Source of the DNA: Kitasatospora sp. NBC_01287
GTDB taxonomy: Bacteria; Actinomycetota; Actinomycetes; Streptomycetales; Streptomycetaceae
Assembly: GCF_026340565.1 (NCBI RefSeq)
Contig: NZ_JAPEPB010000001.1
Location: 7,538,001 to 7,602,000, forward strand
Direction of reading: 5' to 3'
DNA: 64,000 nucleotides
In this document: in pieces, positions 17,106-25,700 of the stretch
How positions within the stretch are numbered: position 1 is the first letter of the stretch
Layout: each line of letters begins with the position of its first letter
Program-made: the position numbers and the translations under genes
Notes under the pieces: generated by a model
Databases searched by the model: none
What the model was told of the DNA's origin: nothing
The model's input: only the letters and a program-made list of their open reading frames with translations

Positions 17106-17333
17106 TCAGGGGTGGGTGGGGAGGGTGCCCTGTTGGATGCCTGCGATGAAGGAGTGCCAGGCGGGGGTGGGGAAGATGAGGGCGGGGCCGTGGGGGTCCT
17201 TCGAATCGCGCACGGCGGTAGCCCGGTCAATGTGGACGGCAGCCTCCACGCAGTTGCTTTCGGCGTTGCTGAACGACGACTTCTGCCATGCGAGATCGGC
17301 GGCTGAGGCTACCTCGATGTACATGCGTTCCAT
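17106..17333 (-). CDS. DUF397 (Scr2-like) small protein, copy 2
   Basis: A 75-residue DUF397 protein: WQKSSFSNAESNCVEAA, then AVRDSKDPHGPALIFPTPAW and HSFIAGIQQG. DUF397 genes accompany XRE/DUF5753 regulators in streptomycetes. One studied pair (Scr1/Scr2 of S. coelicolor) behaves like a toxin-antitoxin system, with DUF397 as the toxin-like partner. The C-terminal half is nearly identical, also in DNA, to the neighbouring copy at 17369-17581, so it arose by recent tandem duplication. Confidence 0.85.
   Translation of the reverse strand: MERMYIEVASAADLAWQKSSFSNAESNCVEAAVHIDRATAVRDSKDPHGPALIFPTPAWHSFIAGIQQGTLPTHP
17119..17189. repeat. Duplicated DUF397 segment, copy A (partner 17382-17452)
   Basis: About 71 bp beginning GGGAGGGTGCCC and ending GGCGGGGCC are almost identical to 17382-17452, at an offset of 263 bp. 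Both encode the C-terminal half of a DUF397 protein on the minus strand. Confidence 0.85.
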
Positions 17334-17368
17334 TTCATCTGCCTCTGTTCCTCTGGCTTGCGGCTGTG

Positions 17369-17581
17369 TCAGAACTCGATGGGGAGGGTGCCCAGTTGTA
17401 CGCCTGCGATGAAGGAGTGCCAGGCGGGGGTGGGGAAGATGAGGGCGGGGCCGGCAGGGTCCTTGCTGTCGCGGACGGGGACGGCCTTGTTGGTCAGGAA
17501 TGCGATTTCTACGCAGTTTGATTGACCGTTACTGTGGCTGGACTTGAACCAGTTCACGTCCGTTGAATCAAAGCTTTCCAT
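17369..17581 (-). CDS. DUF397 (Scr2-like) small protein, copy 1
   Basis: A 70-residue DUF397 protein: NWFKSSHSNGQSNCVEIAF, VPVRDSKDPAGPALIFPTP and AWHSFIAGVQLG. Its ATG lies inside the end of the XRE gene (14-nt overlap), and CAGGGAG is the ribosome site, so it is coupled to the regulator. It is the more likely genuine partner of that regulator, with copy 2 as the duplicate. Confidence 0.9.
   Translation of the reverse strand: MESFDSTDVNWFKSSHSNGQSNCVEIAFLTNKAVPVRDSKDPAGPALIFPTPAWHSFIAGVQLGTLPIEF
17382..17452. repeat. Duplicated DUF397 segment, copy B (partner 17119-17189)
   Basis: Second copy of the segment at 17119-17189, with only a few differences near the 5' end (the codons around GTTGTACG versus GTTGGATG). 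Confidence 0.85.
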
Positions 17582-18449
17582 AGCTCCCTGCCACTTCGGA
17601 GATCAGATCTTTTGACGCCTGCTCGTTGAGTGCTGTCTCCCAGATGTTGCTGAACGCCTTGTCGTAGCGTTCAACTTCACGGGACTTGTCCAGGTAGAGG
17701 TCGCCCGTGTAACCGTCCGCATAGACGGTCGGAGGCTCGGTCTCGCTGCCGTCCGGGTTGCGGGGGAAGCGCAGGATGGTGAACGGGCCGGACATGACGC
17801 CGAGGTGCAGGCCCGCCGTGAACGGCACGACCCTGATCTGGATCAACCCGGAGGCCTCCACCAGATGGAGCAGCTGAGTGGCCATCACGGCCGGTGTGCC
17901 CACCGGGCGCCTGAGTACGGCTTCGCTCAGCGCCACGCGCAGCGTCGGCGCCTCGGTGGCGCGGGTGAGGATGACCTGACGGGCCGTCCGCAAGCGAGCG
18001 CGGCGCTCGATCTCGTCCTCGGCCTCATCGGGGTTGTCCGCACGGATGATCGTGCGGGCGTAGTCCTCGGTCTGCAGCAGCCCGGGGATCAACTCACTCT
18101 CGTACCAGTCGATCTGTGATGCCGCTTCCTCCAGGCCGATGTAGAGGTCGAATCCTTCGGGAATCACGTCGCCGTAGGAGTGCCACCAGCCGCGCGCCTT
18201 CGTCTCCTTCGCCAGGCCCATCAGTGCCTCGGTGAGATCCGCCGGCGCGCCGTAGACCTTGCACATGGCCTCGACGTCGAGGCTGCGGAGCGAGGTCTGA
18301 CCGGTCTCGATTCGCCACATCTTCGCCTCCGACCACTCCAGTTGGCGTGCCGCTGCCCTCACTGTGAGCCGCGACCTGTTGCGTAGATCGCGAAGGTACC
18401 GCCCGAGCTGCCGTCGCGGCACGGTTGATCCTGTCGGGCCTTCCGCCAT
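17568..18449 (-). CDS. XRE family regulator with DUF5753 (Scr1/WhiJ-like)
   Basis: A 293-residue regulator. Residues about 14-70 are an XRE helix-turn-helix (LGRYLRDLRNRSRLTVRAAA, EWSEAKMWRIETGQTSLR). The rest is the DUF5753 ligand-binding or interaction domain, with its hallmark YESELIPGLLQTEDYARTII and a late LDKSREVERYDKAFSNI. I chose ATG 18449 (AAGGGG 5 nt upstream); GTG 18455 is possible. It is coupled to the DUF397 gene and divergent from the ATPase gene at 18744. The same XRE, DUF397 and ATPase trio occurs at developmental loci such as whiJ and abaA. Confidence 0.92.
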   Translation of the reverse strand: MAEGPTGSTVPRRQLGRYLRDLRNRSRLTVRAAARQLEWSEAKMWRIETGQTSLRSLDVEAMCKVYGAPADLTEALMGLAKETKARGWWHSYGDVIPEGFDLYIGLEEAASQIDWYESELIPGLLQTEDYARTIIRADNPDEAEDEIERRARLRTARQVILTRATEAPTLRVALSEAVLRRPVGTPAVMATQLLHLVEASGLIQIRVVPFTAGLHLGVMSGPFTILRFPRNPDGSETEPPTVYADGYTGDLYLDKSREVERYDKAFSNIWETALNEQASKDLISEVAGSYGKL

Positions 18450-18472
18450 GGTCACCCCTTCCCTGCCTCAGT

Positions 18473-18573
18473 ATGAAGCACTCTCGGCATCCGAAATGAA
18501 AGCACTGCCGTGTTCGCTTCGCAATGAGCTTCATTTGTTCGAATTACTTCATTCTGGGACATCGAAATGAAGT
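18473..18573. promoter_or_regulatory. Array of ATGAAG half-sites in the XRE/ATPase divergent region
   Basis: The 294-nt region between the two divergent starts is unusually AT-rich. It holds five TTCAT/ATGAA elements: ATGAAGCA (18473), ATGAAAGCA (18496), the small palindrome AATGA-GCT-TCATT (18523-18535), ACTTCATTC (18546-18554) and AAATGAAGT (18565-18573). The last two form an inverted repeat with 8-bp arms and a 10-nt spacer. Probably the binding array of the adjacent XRE regulator. Confidence 0.6.
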
Positions 18574-18743
18574 CTTGCAGATTGCGCTACGTCAGGAGCA
18601 GACTACGGGGAGTGGCAACTGCCACAGCGCACCGTGATCTTGACGGTTCGTCACCGGGCATTCCCATGTCCGATCCCGGCCGTCACCAGGGCGCCCTGCT
18701 GCGCCCGGCCCTTGCATCAGCCATGCCGCAACGGAGCTTCGCC

Positions 18744-19178
18744 ATGCCTGAATCGATCGACAGTCCGCCGTCCCCCACCGACCAGGACCACTGCTGGCTC
18801 ACCCGCAGTCCGCAGGCCCCCGCTCGTGCTCGACGCGTGCTGCGGGCCTTCCTTCGTACCGTCCGGGATGGTGAGCGGTTCGTCGGGACCGGGGAGTTGC
18901 TGCTGAGTGAGCTGGTGACCAACGCGCTCGTGCACGGGACCAGGCGGGGGCAGTTGATCCGGGTCGGGCTGGAGGTGGACGGGGAGTTGCTGTGGATCTC
19001 GGTGGAGGACGCCTCCGGTGTGCCGCCGCAGTTGCGGGTCACGGCCGAGGAGGAGTCGGGTCGTGGGCTGCAACTGGTCGACACGCTGGCCGAGAAGTGG
19101 GGTTGGGGCCCGCGTGACGGGATCGGTGTCGGCAAGCGCGTGTGGTGCTCGTGCGCCCCCGACCCGGCGGTGAGGTAG
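18744..19178 (+). CDS. Anti-sigma-like ATP-binding protein (HATPase, RsbW/AbaA type)
   Basis: A 144-residue single-domain GHKL ATPase. The N box is LLLSELVTNALVHGTR, the G1 box VSVEDASG-like (LWISVEDASGVPPQLR) and the G2 region EESGRGLQLVDTLAEKWGW. Such proteins act as serine kinases or anti-sigma factors in streptomycetes, or as partners of XRE/DUF397 loci. Upstream in-frame starts exist (18567, 18666, 18723), but ATG 18744 has ACGGAG 8 nt before it and begins just ahead of the domain. Confidence 0.85.
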   Translation: MPESIDSPPSPTDQDHCWLTRSPQAPARARRVLRAFLRTVRDGERFVGTGELLLSELVTNALVHGTRRGQLIRVGLEVDGELLWISVEDASGVPPQLRVTAEEESGRGLQLVDTLAEKWGWGPRDGIGVGKRVWCSCAPDPAVR

Positions 19179-19180
19179 CC

Positions 19181-19501
19181 GTGGGACCCGGACGGGGGAT
19201 CGGCCCTGTGACGGTGGAGTTGACCGGGGTGGCGCCGCCGGCGTGGTTCGCCGAGTTGGCGGACGCGCTCGCGGCGGCCTGGGGGGCGATGAAGCTGCTG
19301 CCGCTGGACAACGCCAACTACTGTGCGTTCGAGCTGATGCTCGCGCGGCCCGGGGCGGTGGCGTATATGACGGAGCGTCTGGAGTGCGACGGGGCGGTCG
19401 GTCTGACGTTCGTCCTGCCGGACGGGCCGCACAGGCTGTGGGTGCGGCCGGACTGTGCGGACTGCGGCAGTTCGGCGAGGGCTTTGGGGTCGGCGGAGTA
19501 G
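19181..19501 (+). CDS. Hypothetical protein downstream of the ATPase
   Basis: A 106-residue protein I do not recognise. The start at GTG 19181 follows GGTGAGG and lies 2 nt after the upstream stop, so it is probably in the same operon as the ATPase; GTG 19208 is an alternative. It contains an acidic helix (PAWFAELADALAAAWGAMKL), a central NYCAFELMLARPGAVAYMTE, and a C-terminal CADC pair. Third-position G/C is high on this strand, supporting real coding. No function is assigned. Confidence 0.55.
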   Translation: MGPGRGIGPVTVELTGVAPPAWFAELADALAAAWGAMKLLPLDNANYCAFELMLARPGAVAYMTERLECDGAVGLTFVLPDGPHRLWVRPDCADCGSSARALGSAE

Positions 19502-19660
19502 TCGGGTTCGGTCAACTGGTCGGCGACGTACATGACGTGGGCCGGCCGGCTGGTCGTGGCGGGCGGACGGTTGGTGCGGGTGGAGGGCAAGTGGGCCTGC
19601 TCGGCCAAAGAATGGCCGGAACCCGGCGGTCGGGACTTCACTCGGTGGATCGGAGCGGGC

Positions 19661-19677
19661 ACATGGTGTAGCCATGT
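19661..19677. promoter_or_regulatory. ACATGG/CCATGT palindrome before the 31-codon ORF
   Basis: Perfect inverted repeat ACATGG-TGTAG-CCATGT, followed by another ACATG at 19683. It ends 32 nt before the small ORF start and is placed as an operator or promoter element for it. Confidence 0.5.
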
Positions 19678-19709
19678 TTATGACATGTTCGCGATGAAAG
19701 GAGGTCATG

Positions 19710-19805
19710 ATGCTCAAGAAGCTGTTTGCCTGGCTCGTCCCCCCAAGAGGCGAGCGCCTGGTCCGCTCCGATGAACTGCCCGAGTACTGGCGCCCGGTCC
19801 GCTAG
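19710..19805 (+). CDS. 31-residue small peptide
   Basis: A short ORF too small for routine calling. AAAGGAGGT (19697-19705) is an almost perfect Shine-Dalgarno, 5 nt from ATG 19710; a second ATG sits at 19707. The peptide begins MLKKLFAWLVPP, a basic amphipathic or hydrophobic start, and continues with a charged tail ending PEYWRPVR, then TAG. A palindrome lies upstream and a strong terminator hairpin downstream, so it looks like a self-contained gene. No homologue is recognised. It may be a regulatory or membrane-active peptide. Confidence 0.55.
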   Translation: MLKKLFAWLVPPRGERLVRSDELPEYWRPVR

Positions 19806-19861
19806 CCCGGCATGGCACGGCACGGCGTCCACAGCACAGCGCACCACAGCACAGCGTCGGC

Positions 19862-19896
19862 GAGGCTCCGATCGTCCCCCGAGCGATCGGGGCCTC
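19862..19896 (+). terminator. Terminator hairpin after the small ORF
   Basis: A 13-bp stem, GAGGCTCCGATCG and CGATCGGGGCCTC, with one G-T pair and a 9-nt loop. It is extended by a flanking C-G pair, and it starts 57 nt after the stop of the 31-codon ORF. Confidence 0.75.
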
Positions 19897-19973
19897 GTGC
19901 AGGTGTGCCAATCCGCCTGTGGGACCCTCTTCCTGCTTCCTGCCCGCTGGGACGAAGGTCGAGGGTCATCGGC

Positions 19974-21605
19974 GTGCCCGCACGAGTTCCGCACTACCCG
20001 ACATGGGCCAGCGAGCCCGCCCGGTCGGCCCGTTCCACCCGATCCACCCGTTCCGCCCGTTCGGCAGCCCACGGGCGCCACCGGCGCGGCGGTGAGCCGC
20101 GCGGGCGCGGGCTCGGCGTCGGCGCGCTGCTGGCGAGCGGGGTGTGCGTGCTGCTCGCCGTGGCGGCGGCCGCGCTCGGACCGTCCGCCGTGGAGCCGGT
20201 CTTCGGGCGGCGCGGTGGTGACCTGCCGCCGTGGTTCGTCGACGGGCATCCCTCGGACCTGCTGGTCTGGGTGCTGGTCGCGGCCGTGCTGGGCCTGGGT
20301 ACCGTGGCGGTGGCGGCCGGGCTGCTCGCGGTGCGGCGCGGTTGGGCTCCGCGCCCAGGGCGGCTGCTGGCCGCCGGGGCCCTCGCGGTGCTGGCGCTGC
20401 TCTGCGTGCCGCCGGCCGGGACCACCGATCCGCTCAACTACGCCGCCTACGGCCGGATCGAGGCGCTCGGCCACAACCCCTACCAGCTGACGCCGGCCGG
20501 CCTTGCGCAGACCGGCGACCCGGTCGGCAAGCTGTCGACCGCCGAGCCCTGGCTGCACACGCCCTCCGTCTACGGCCCATTGGCCACGGTCACCGAGTGG
20601 GCGGCCTCGGTGCTCGGTGGCGCCTCGATGCTGCGCACCGTCTGGCTGCTCTCGCTGCTCGGCGGCGCGGCCTTCCTCGCCACCGGAGCCCTGCTGCTGC
20701 GGTTGGCCGGCCCCGATCCGGCGCGCCGGGCGCGCTCCCAACTGCTCTGGACGCTCAACCCGGTGCTGCTCTGGAACCTGGTGGTCGGCCCGCACGTGGA
20801 CACGCTCTGCGCGTTCTGCGTGGTGGTCGGCTTCTGGGCGCTGCGGCGTTCGGGGGTCGCGGCCGCGCTGGCGATCGCGGCCGGGTCCGCGATCAAGCTG
20901 ACCACCGGGATCTTCGCCCTCCCGCTCGCCTGGCGGCTGCGGCACGACCGGCGCGGTCTGGCCCTGGCCGTCGCGGCCGGGGCGGTGCCGCTGGTGGCCG
21001 CTTACGCGTTCACCCCCCTCGCGGTCAGCAACGCCCGGGCGGTCAGCGACCAGGCCGCCGACGGCACGCCCTGGGCGATGCTGCAGCGCACCGTGCTGGC
21101 CCCCGTGGTCGGCGCCGCCCGGGTGGCGCAGGCCACGACGGTGCTGGAGGTGGTCGCGGTCCTGGTGCTGGCCGTGGCGCTGCTGGCCGCGCTGGACCCG
21201 CCCGAGGGCAGCGACCCGGCGCGGCTGGCGGCGGCCCCGGCGCTGGCCGTGGTGCTGGCCTACCTGCTGGGCTCGGCCTACGTGCGCCCCTGGTACGACG
21301 CGGTCGCCTGGGTGCTGGTGGCGATGGTGGTGCGCTCCTGGCTGGACTGGGTGCTGCTCGCGCACACCGCGCTGCTGACCCTGGTGTACGACCCGGGGCT
21401 GGCGCACGTGCTGCGCCCGAACTGGCTCTACGACCTGGTGCTGCAGATCGCCTACCGGCTGGTGCCGGACGCGCAACTGCTGCTGGTGGGGGTGGTGCTG
21501 GTGGTGTCCGGGCTGCGGATCCGGCGGCGCCGGCGCGGGCGGCGGCCGAGCTGGACCGGTGCGGGGGACGGGGCGGGCGGCCGGTTGGAGCGGCCGGCCA
21601 GCTGA
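19974..21605 (+). CDS. GT-C family mannosyltransferase (MptB-like, polyprenol-phosphomannose dependent)
   Basis: A 543-residue integral membrane protein with about 12-13 hydrophobic segments. The pattern DPLNYAAYGRIEALGHNPYQ followed by TPSVYGPLATVTEW is typical of actinobacterial alpha-1,6-mannosyltransferases of the MptB type, which use polyprenyl-phosphomannose on the outer face of the membrane. The frame is open from 19812, but that would run through the terminator hairpin. GTG 19974, with GAGGG about 10 nt before it, is a better start. The C-terminus ends in an Arg-rich cytoplasmic tail. Confidence 0.8.
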   Translation: MPARVPHYPTWASEPARSARSTRSTRSARSAAHGRHRRGGEPRGRGLGVGALLASGVCVLLAVAAAALGPSAVEPVFGRRGGDLPPWFVDGHPSDLLVWVLVAAVLGLGTVAVAAGLLAVRRGWAPRPGRLLAAGALAVLALLCVPPAGTTDPLNYAAYGRIEALGHNPYQLTPAGLAQTGDPVGKLSTAEPWLHTPSVYGPLATVTEWAASVLGGASMLRTVWLLSLLGGAAFLATGALLLRLAGPDPARRARSQLLWTLNPVLLWNLVVGPHVDTLCAFCVVVGFWALRRSGVAAALAIAAGSAIKLTTGIFALPLAWRLRHDRRGLALAVAAGAVPLVAAYAFTPLAVSNARAVSDQAADGTPWAMLQRTVLAPVVGAARVAQATTVLEVVAVLVLAVALLAALDPPEGSDPARLAAAPALAVVLAYLLGSAYVRPWYDAVAWVLVAMVVRSWLDWVLLAHTALLTLVYDPGLAHVLRPNWLYDLVLQIAYRLVPDAQLLLVGVVLVVSGLRIRRRRRGRRPSWTGAGDGAGGRLERPAS

Positions 21606-21657
21606 GTTCGGCGAAGCGGGTGCTGGTGCTGGCGCCGGCGGCTGACAACTGGCGGCT

Positions 21658-21693
21658 GCCGCGCCCGGCCGGTTCGGGCCGGCCGGGCGCGGC
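21658..21693. terminator. Perfect 15-bp hairpin between convergent genes
   Basis: GCCGCGCCCGGCCGG, loop TTCGGG, CCGGCCGGGCGCGGC, with no mismatch. It lies between the stops of the mannosyltransferase gene and the DUF6295 gene, so it is a bidirectional terminator. Confidence 0.85.
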
Positions 21694-21699
21694 GGGTCC

Positions 21700-21966
21700 T
21701 CAGACCGTCAGCTCCGGGGGCGCCGCCGCCAGTGCCTCCTGGATGGCGGCCACCAGCGCGCGGGCCGACTGCGCCGTCAGCTCCAGCGCGACCCGCGCCG
21801 AGGGTCCCTTGGCCGGGTCGCTGAGGTCGATGTTGACCGTGTGCTCGGCCATCGCGTGCACCGGGTGGTCGAAGTACACCGCCAGGTCGGTGACGTGCAG
21901 CCAGGCGCCGCCGGGCCCCTTGGCGCTGCCGTCGATCTGGTCCTGGACGGTCAGGTAGGTGCACAT
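21700..21966 (-). CDS. DUF6295 family small protein
   Basis: An 88-residue protein starting MCTYLTVQDQIDGSAKGPGG, then WLHVTDLAVYFDHPVHAMAE and HTVNIDL. It matches the actinobacterial family annotated DUF6295, of unknown function. The start is at ATG 21966, with GGAGG 8 nt upstream inside the end of the dienelactone hydrolase gene. Only 2 nt separate the two, so they are an operon. Confidence 0.8.
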   Translation of the reverse strand: MCTYLTVQDQIDGSAKGPGGAWLHVTDLAVYFDHPVHAMAEHTVNIDLSDPAKGPSARVALELTAQSARALVAAIQEALAAAPPELTV

Positions 21967-21968
21967 GC

Positions 21969-22712
21969 TCAGGCCTCCAGGTGCGAGCCGAAGAAGGCGG
22001 CGATGCGCTCCCAACCGTCATTGGCGGCCGCCACGTTGTAGGCCGGGCGGTCCACCGCGAAGAAGGCGTGGCCGGCGTCCGGGTAGGTGTGGAAGGTGAA
22101 GTCCTTGCCGTGCTCGGTGAGGATCTGCTCCAGCTCGGCCACCTGCTCCGGGCCGGGGAACTTGTCCTCGGCGCCGAACAGGCCGAGCAGCGGGGCGCGC
22201 AGCCGCGGCAACTGGTCGACCAGGTTGGTGACCTTCAGCGGGAAGTTCTCCGGCGGCGTGCCGGTGACGAAGGCGCCGTAGCAGTCCACCACGGCGTCGA
22301 GGTCCAGGTGGCAGGCCGCCAGCACGGCCTGGCGGCCGCCCGAGCAGTGGCCGATCACGCCGATCTTCCCGTTGGCGCCGGGCAGCGCGCGCAGGTGGGC
22401 GGCCGCGGCGGCGACGTCGCCGACCAGGCGCTCGTCCGGCACGCCGCCGCCGGCGCGCACCGTCGCGGCCGCGTCGTCCGGCGCGGCGCCCGGGGCCTCG
22501 CGGAAGTACAGGTTGGGGCAGATCGCGTCGAAGCCCAGCTCGGCGAAGCGGCGGACCATCTCCTTGGTGGCCCGGTCGTACCCGGGCATGTGGTGGATGA
22601 TCACGACGCCGCCGCGGGGACTCGCCCCTTCCGGGCGGACGAGGTAGGCCTCGATCTCATCGCCGCCGTGGCCGGCGAACTTGACGGTGGAGGCGGTCAG
22701 GGAATCACTCAT
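21969..22712 (-). CDS. Dienelactone hydrolase family protein
   Basis: A 247-residue alpha/beta hydrolase of the dienelactone hydrolase type. The Cys nucleophile sits in GVIGHCSGGRQA. The acid is in GAEDKFPGPEQV and the His in DAGHAFFAVDRP, followed by AANDGWERIAAFF. Members open lactone rings of chlorocatechol breakdown products or hydrolyse other esters. Here there is no catechol pathway nearby, so the substrate is open. It starts 64 nt after the stop of the large RNA-repair gene on the same strand. Confidence 0.88.
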   Translation of the reverse strand: MSDSLTASTVKFAGHGGDEIEAYLVRPEGASPRGGVVIIHHMPGYDRATKEMVRRFAELGFDAICPNLYFREAPGAAPDDAAATVRAGGGVPDERLVGDVAAAAAHLRALPGANGKIGVIGHCSGGRQAVLAACHLDLDAVVDCYGAFVTGTPPENFPLKVTNLVDQLPRLRAPLLGLFGAEDKFPGPEQVAELEQILTEHGKDFTFHTYPDAGHAFFAVDRPAYNVAAANDGWERIAAFFGSHLEA

Positions 22713-22776
22713 GCGTCAGCTATACCACGGCTGCGCGAAGGCGAATTGTCCCGTTCGGCACTGCGTCGGAGTGGGC

Positions 22777-25700
22777 TCAGCGCAGTGTCGGGACCGCGCC
22801 GCCCTCGGCCCAGGTGAGGGTGGTGCCGGGCAGGTGCCTGGTCCAGTGCTCGGTGCGGGCGGCGAGGCGGTCGCGGTCCGGCGGGGTGGGGCCCAGGCCG
22901 ATGGCGTAGCGGACCAGGGCCGGGGCGAGGTCGTTCGGGGTGGAGTCGAGCGGGCCGGGGTCGGGTGGGACCGACTCGAACGGGCGGGGCCAGGCGTGGG
23001 CCTCCGGGGCGTCCGCCTCGGTGAGGAGGGTGAGCAGGGCGCGGAGCCGGCCACGGGTGCGGCCGAGGGTGGTGGCGAAGTCCTCCGCGGGGATCTGGCG
23101 GACCGTCAGCACCGCCCAGGCGGCGTGGCGGTGGTGCAGGGGTGGTGGCGCGAGCAGTTCGGGCCATGGGTCGGGCCGCGGGTCGGGCTGCGGGTCGGGC
23201 GCGTCCGTCAGCCGCTCCCAGGTGCGGTAGAGCTCCTGGGAGAGCAGGTCGGCGGTGCCGGGGCCGACCTGCGCGGTGCAGCTGCGGACCGGGTGACTGG
23301 GGGTCAGGACGGTCAGGGGAGCCGGGGGAGCCGGGGGAGCCGGCACGGTCCGGGGCGGGGCGCCGGGCTGCAGGCCGACCGGCTCGCGCCAGTCCCAGGC
23401 TGCCCAGTCGGCGAAGAACCGGCGGAGCAGGGCGCCCTCCGAGAGGTCGTCGGCTCCGCGGACCGTCCGCGCCGCCAGGACCGACCAGGCGAGCCCGGGC
23501 AGGCCGCCGAACGGGGCCGAGTCCAGGCCGCGCGCCTTGGCCCACGCCTTCACCTGCCGCGCGAGCCGGACGAATTCGGCGTGCCGGTCGCCGACGGCCG
23601 CGCGCACCGCGTCCGCGTCGCTGACGCCGCTCAGCGCGATCGCCGCCGCCTCGCCCAACTCGGCCCGCCGCCGCACCGCTTCGGCGGGGGCGAGCCCGCC
23701 GGTGGCGACCACGGCCAGGTCGACATCGAGCGCGCCATCGAGCACGCCGTCGAGTGCGCCACCGAGGGCGCCGACCCGCAGTCGCAGGCCGGGCACCCGG
23801 GCGCCGATCACCTGGCGCAGCCGGGTTGCCCCGGGCAGTGCGGCCGCCACCCGGGCACGGACTTCGGCCGGTGCCACCGCACCCGGCAGCGCGGCCACCA
23901 GGTCCAGATCGGCGCCGGGCAGCGCGCAGCCCGTCCGGCGGGAGCCGACGGTGTGCACGACGCCCTCGGGGAACGCGGCCGCGAGGAGCCCGGCGACCTG
24001 CTCGGCGAGGCTGGTGGAGTCGGTGGAGTCGGTGGAGTCGGTGGGGTCACCGACCTCGGATGCCGGCGCCGGCCCGGCGTCCTCGGTGGCCCAGCGCACC
24101 GCTCCGGTGCCCAGTTGCACCGTGGCCCGCACCCGCATCGGCTCGTCGCCCCGGCGGGAGAGCAGGACCAGTTCGCCGACCGGCGCCGAGGCACCCCGCA
24201 GGCGGGCGGCGCAGGCGGCGGCGACGGGCTGCGGATCCGCGACGCGCCCCAGGGACAGGTGCGGGGTGAACCCTTCGGCGCGGCCCTGGCAGCGCGGGAA
24301 CCGGGCGGTCAGGGCCTGGTGCAGCGCGGCCCAGGGTGCCTCGCCGTGCGCGGCCGGGTCGAGCCAGACGGTGGCGTCCTCGCGGTGGCCGAAGGTGTGC
24401 ACGCCCTCCAGACGGGCCGTGAAGGGCGCGATCCCGGCGGCCGCCATGGCCAGCAGCGGGGCCGCGCGCTCGAACGCGGACTCCGGCACGAAGCCGAAGA
24501 GCAGGTTGACGTGCGGGGGCCAGCGCCGTACCTGCGGGTCGTACCGCTGCCGCAACTCATCGATCACGGGCCGTAGTTCGGCGGGGGGAAGCCAGGCCAC
24601 GGCGGTGCGGGCGGTCGGCGCGAGGTCGAGCACGTCGCGCGGCTCGTGCGGCTTGTGAGGCTCGTGCACCTTGTGCGGCTCGCGCTGCTCGCGCTGCTCG
24701 GCGCCCGGCTCGGACCCGCGCGGGCTCAGGTCGGCGGCCACGCCGTAGTGGTCCGACACGAAGAGCCCGTCCGCCGTCGGCTCGTCGCCGAGCAGCGCGG
24801 CCCCGGTGGCGCCGAGCGTGCCGGGCCGCAGCAGCACCCGGTCCAGCCGGCCGGCCCGCCCGGTCAGCGAGGAGACGGCGGCCAGCGGGTTGGCGAGGGG
24901 GTCGAAGGTGGGCGTCCGGTCGGCCGGGCCGTGCACGCTGGTCCAGGCGTCCCGCAACCCGAGGGCGGTGGCGGGGGTGTCGGTGCTGTCGTTGAAGTCG
25001 CCGACCAGCACGAGCTCACCCTCGATCCCCGCCAACCCGTGTGCCAGCCGGGCGAGTTCGGCCCGCCGCCGGTCCGCGCCGCGCTCCGAGTGGTCGCTGC
25101 TGAGGTGGGTGGCGGCGACCACGACCGGTCCACCCGCCCCGCGCACGGTGATCGCGGCGACGGCCTTGTGCGGCCCGAGCAGGTGGTAGCCCGCCTCCCG
25201 CACGGGCAGTCGGCTGAGCAGCAGCAGGCCGCTCTCCTCGACGTCCCGGCCGCCCGGATCGCCTCCCAGCGCGTACGCCGCCCGCACCCAAGGAGTGGCC
25301 AGCAGCAGCGCGAGCAGCGCGGGCTCCACCTCCTGCAGCGCGATGACGTCGGCGTCCGCCGCCGCCAGGGCCGCCAGCAGCAGCGGGCGGCGCCGCGCGG
25401 TGCTCAGCCGCTCGCTGTCGTAGCGGTCCCAGAGGGTGTTCCAGGTGAGCACCCGCAGGGCGGGGCCGGGCCTGGTGCCTGAGAGGCCGTCGGCCGCCGC
25501 CGGGCCGCCGCCGGGGCGCCACCCCTCACCGGGCCGCCAGCCGTGCGGGGTCCGCGCGGTGAAGAACGGCGCCCGCAGCCGGCGCGGCTCGCGCACCCGC
25601 CCGGCCGTCGAGGAGTCGATCCGGTCCACGCCGGTGGCCCGGTCCCAGAGCACCTCGTCGTCCGCCTCGATGAAGAGCACCCGGTGCCAGGGCACCTCGC

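Noticed and set aside
19318..19662. Minus-strand frame of 114 codons opposite the hypothetical gene at 19181-19501
   Set aside because: Part of it (VADQLTEPDYSADPKALAEL) looks protein-like with good third-position GC, but it has no convincing start and overlaps a plus-strand frame with better placement; left undecided.
19532..19774. 80-codon plus-strand frame overlapping the small peptide gene
   Set aside because: No ribosome site, and it runs through the palindrome and the well-signalled 31-codon ORF in another frame.
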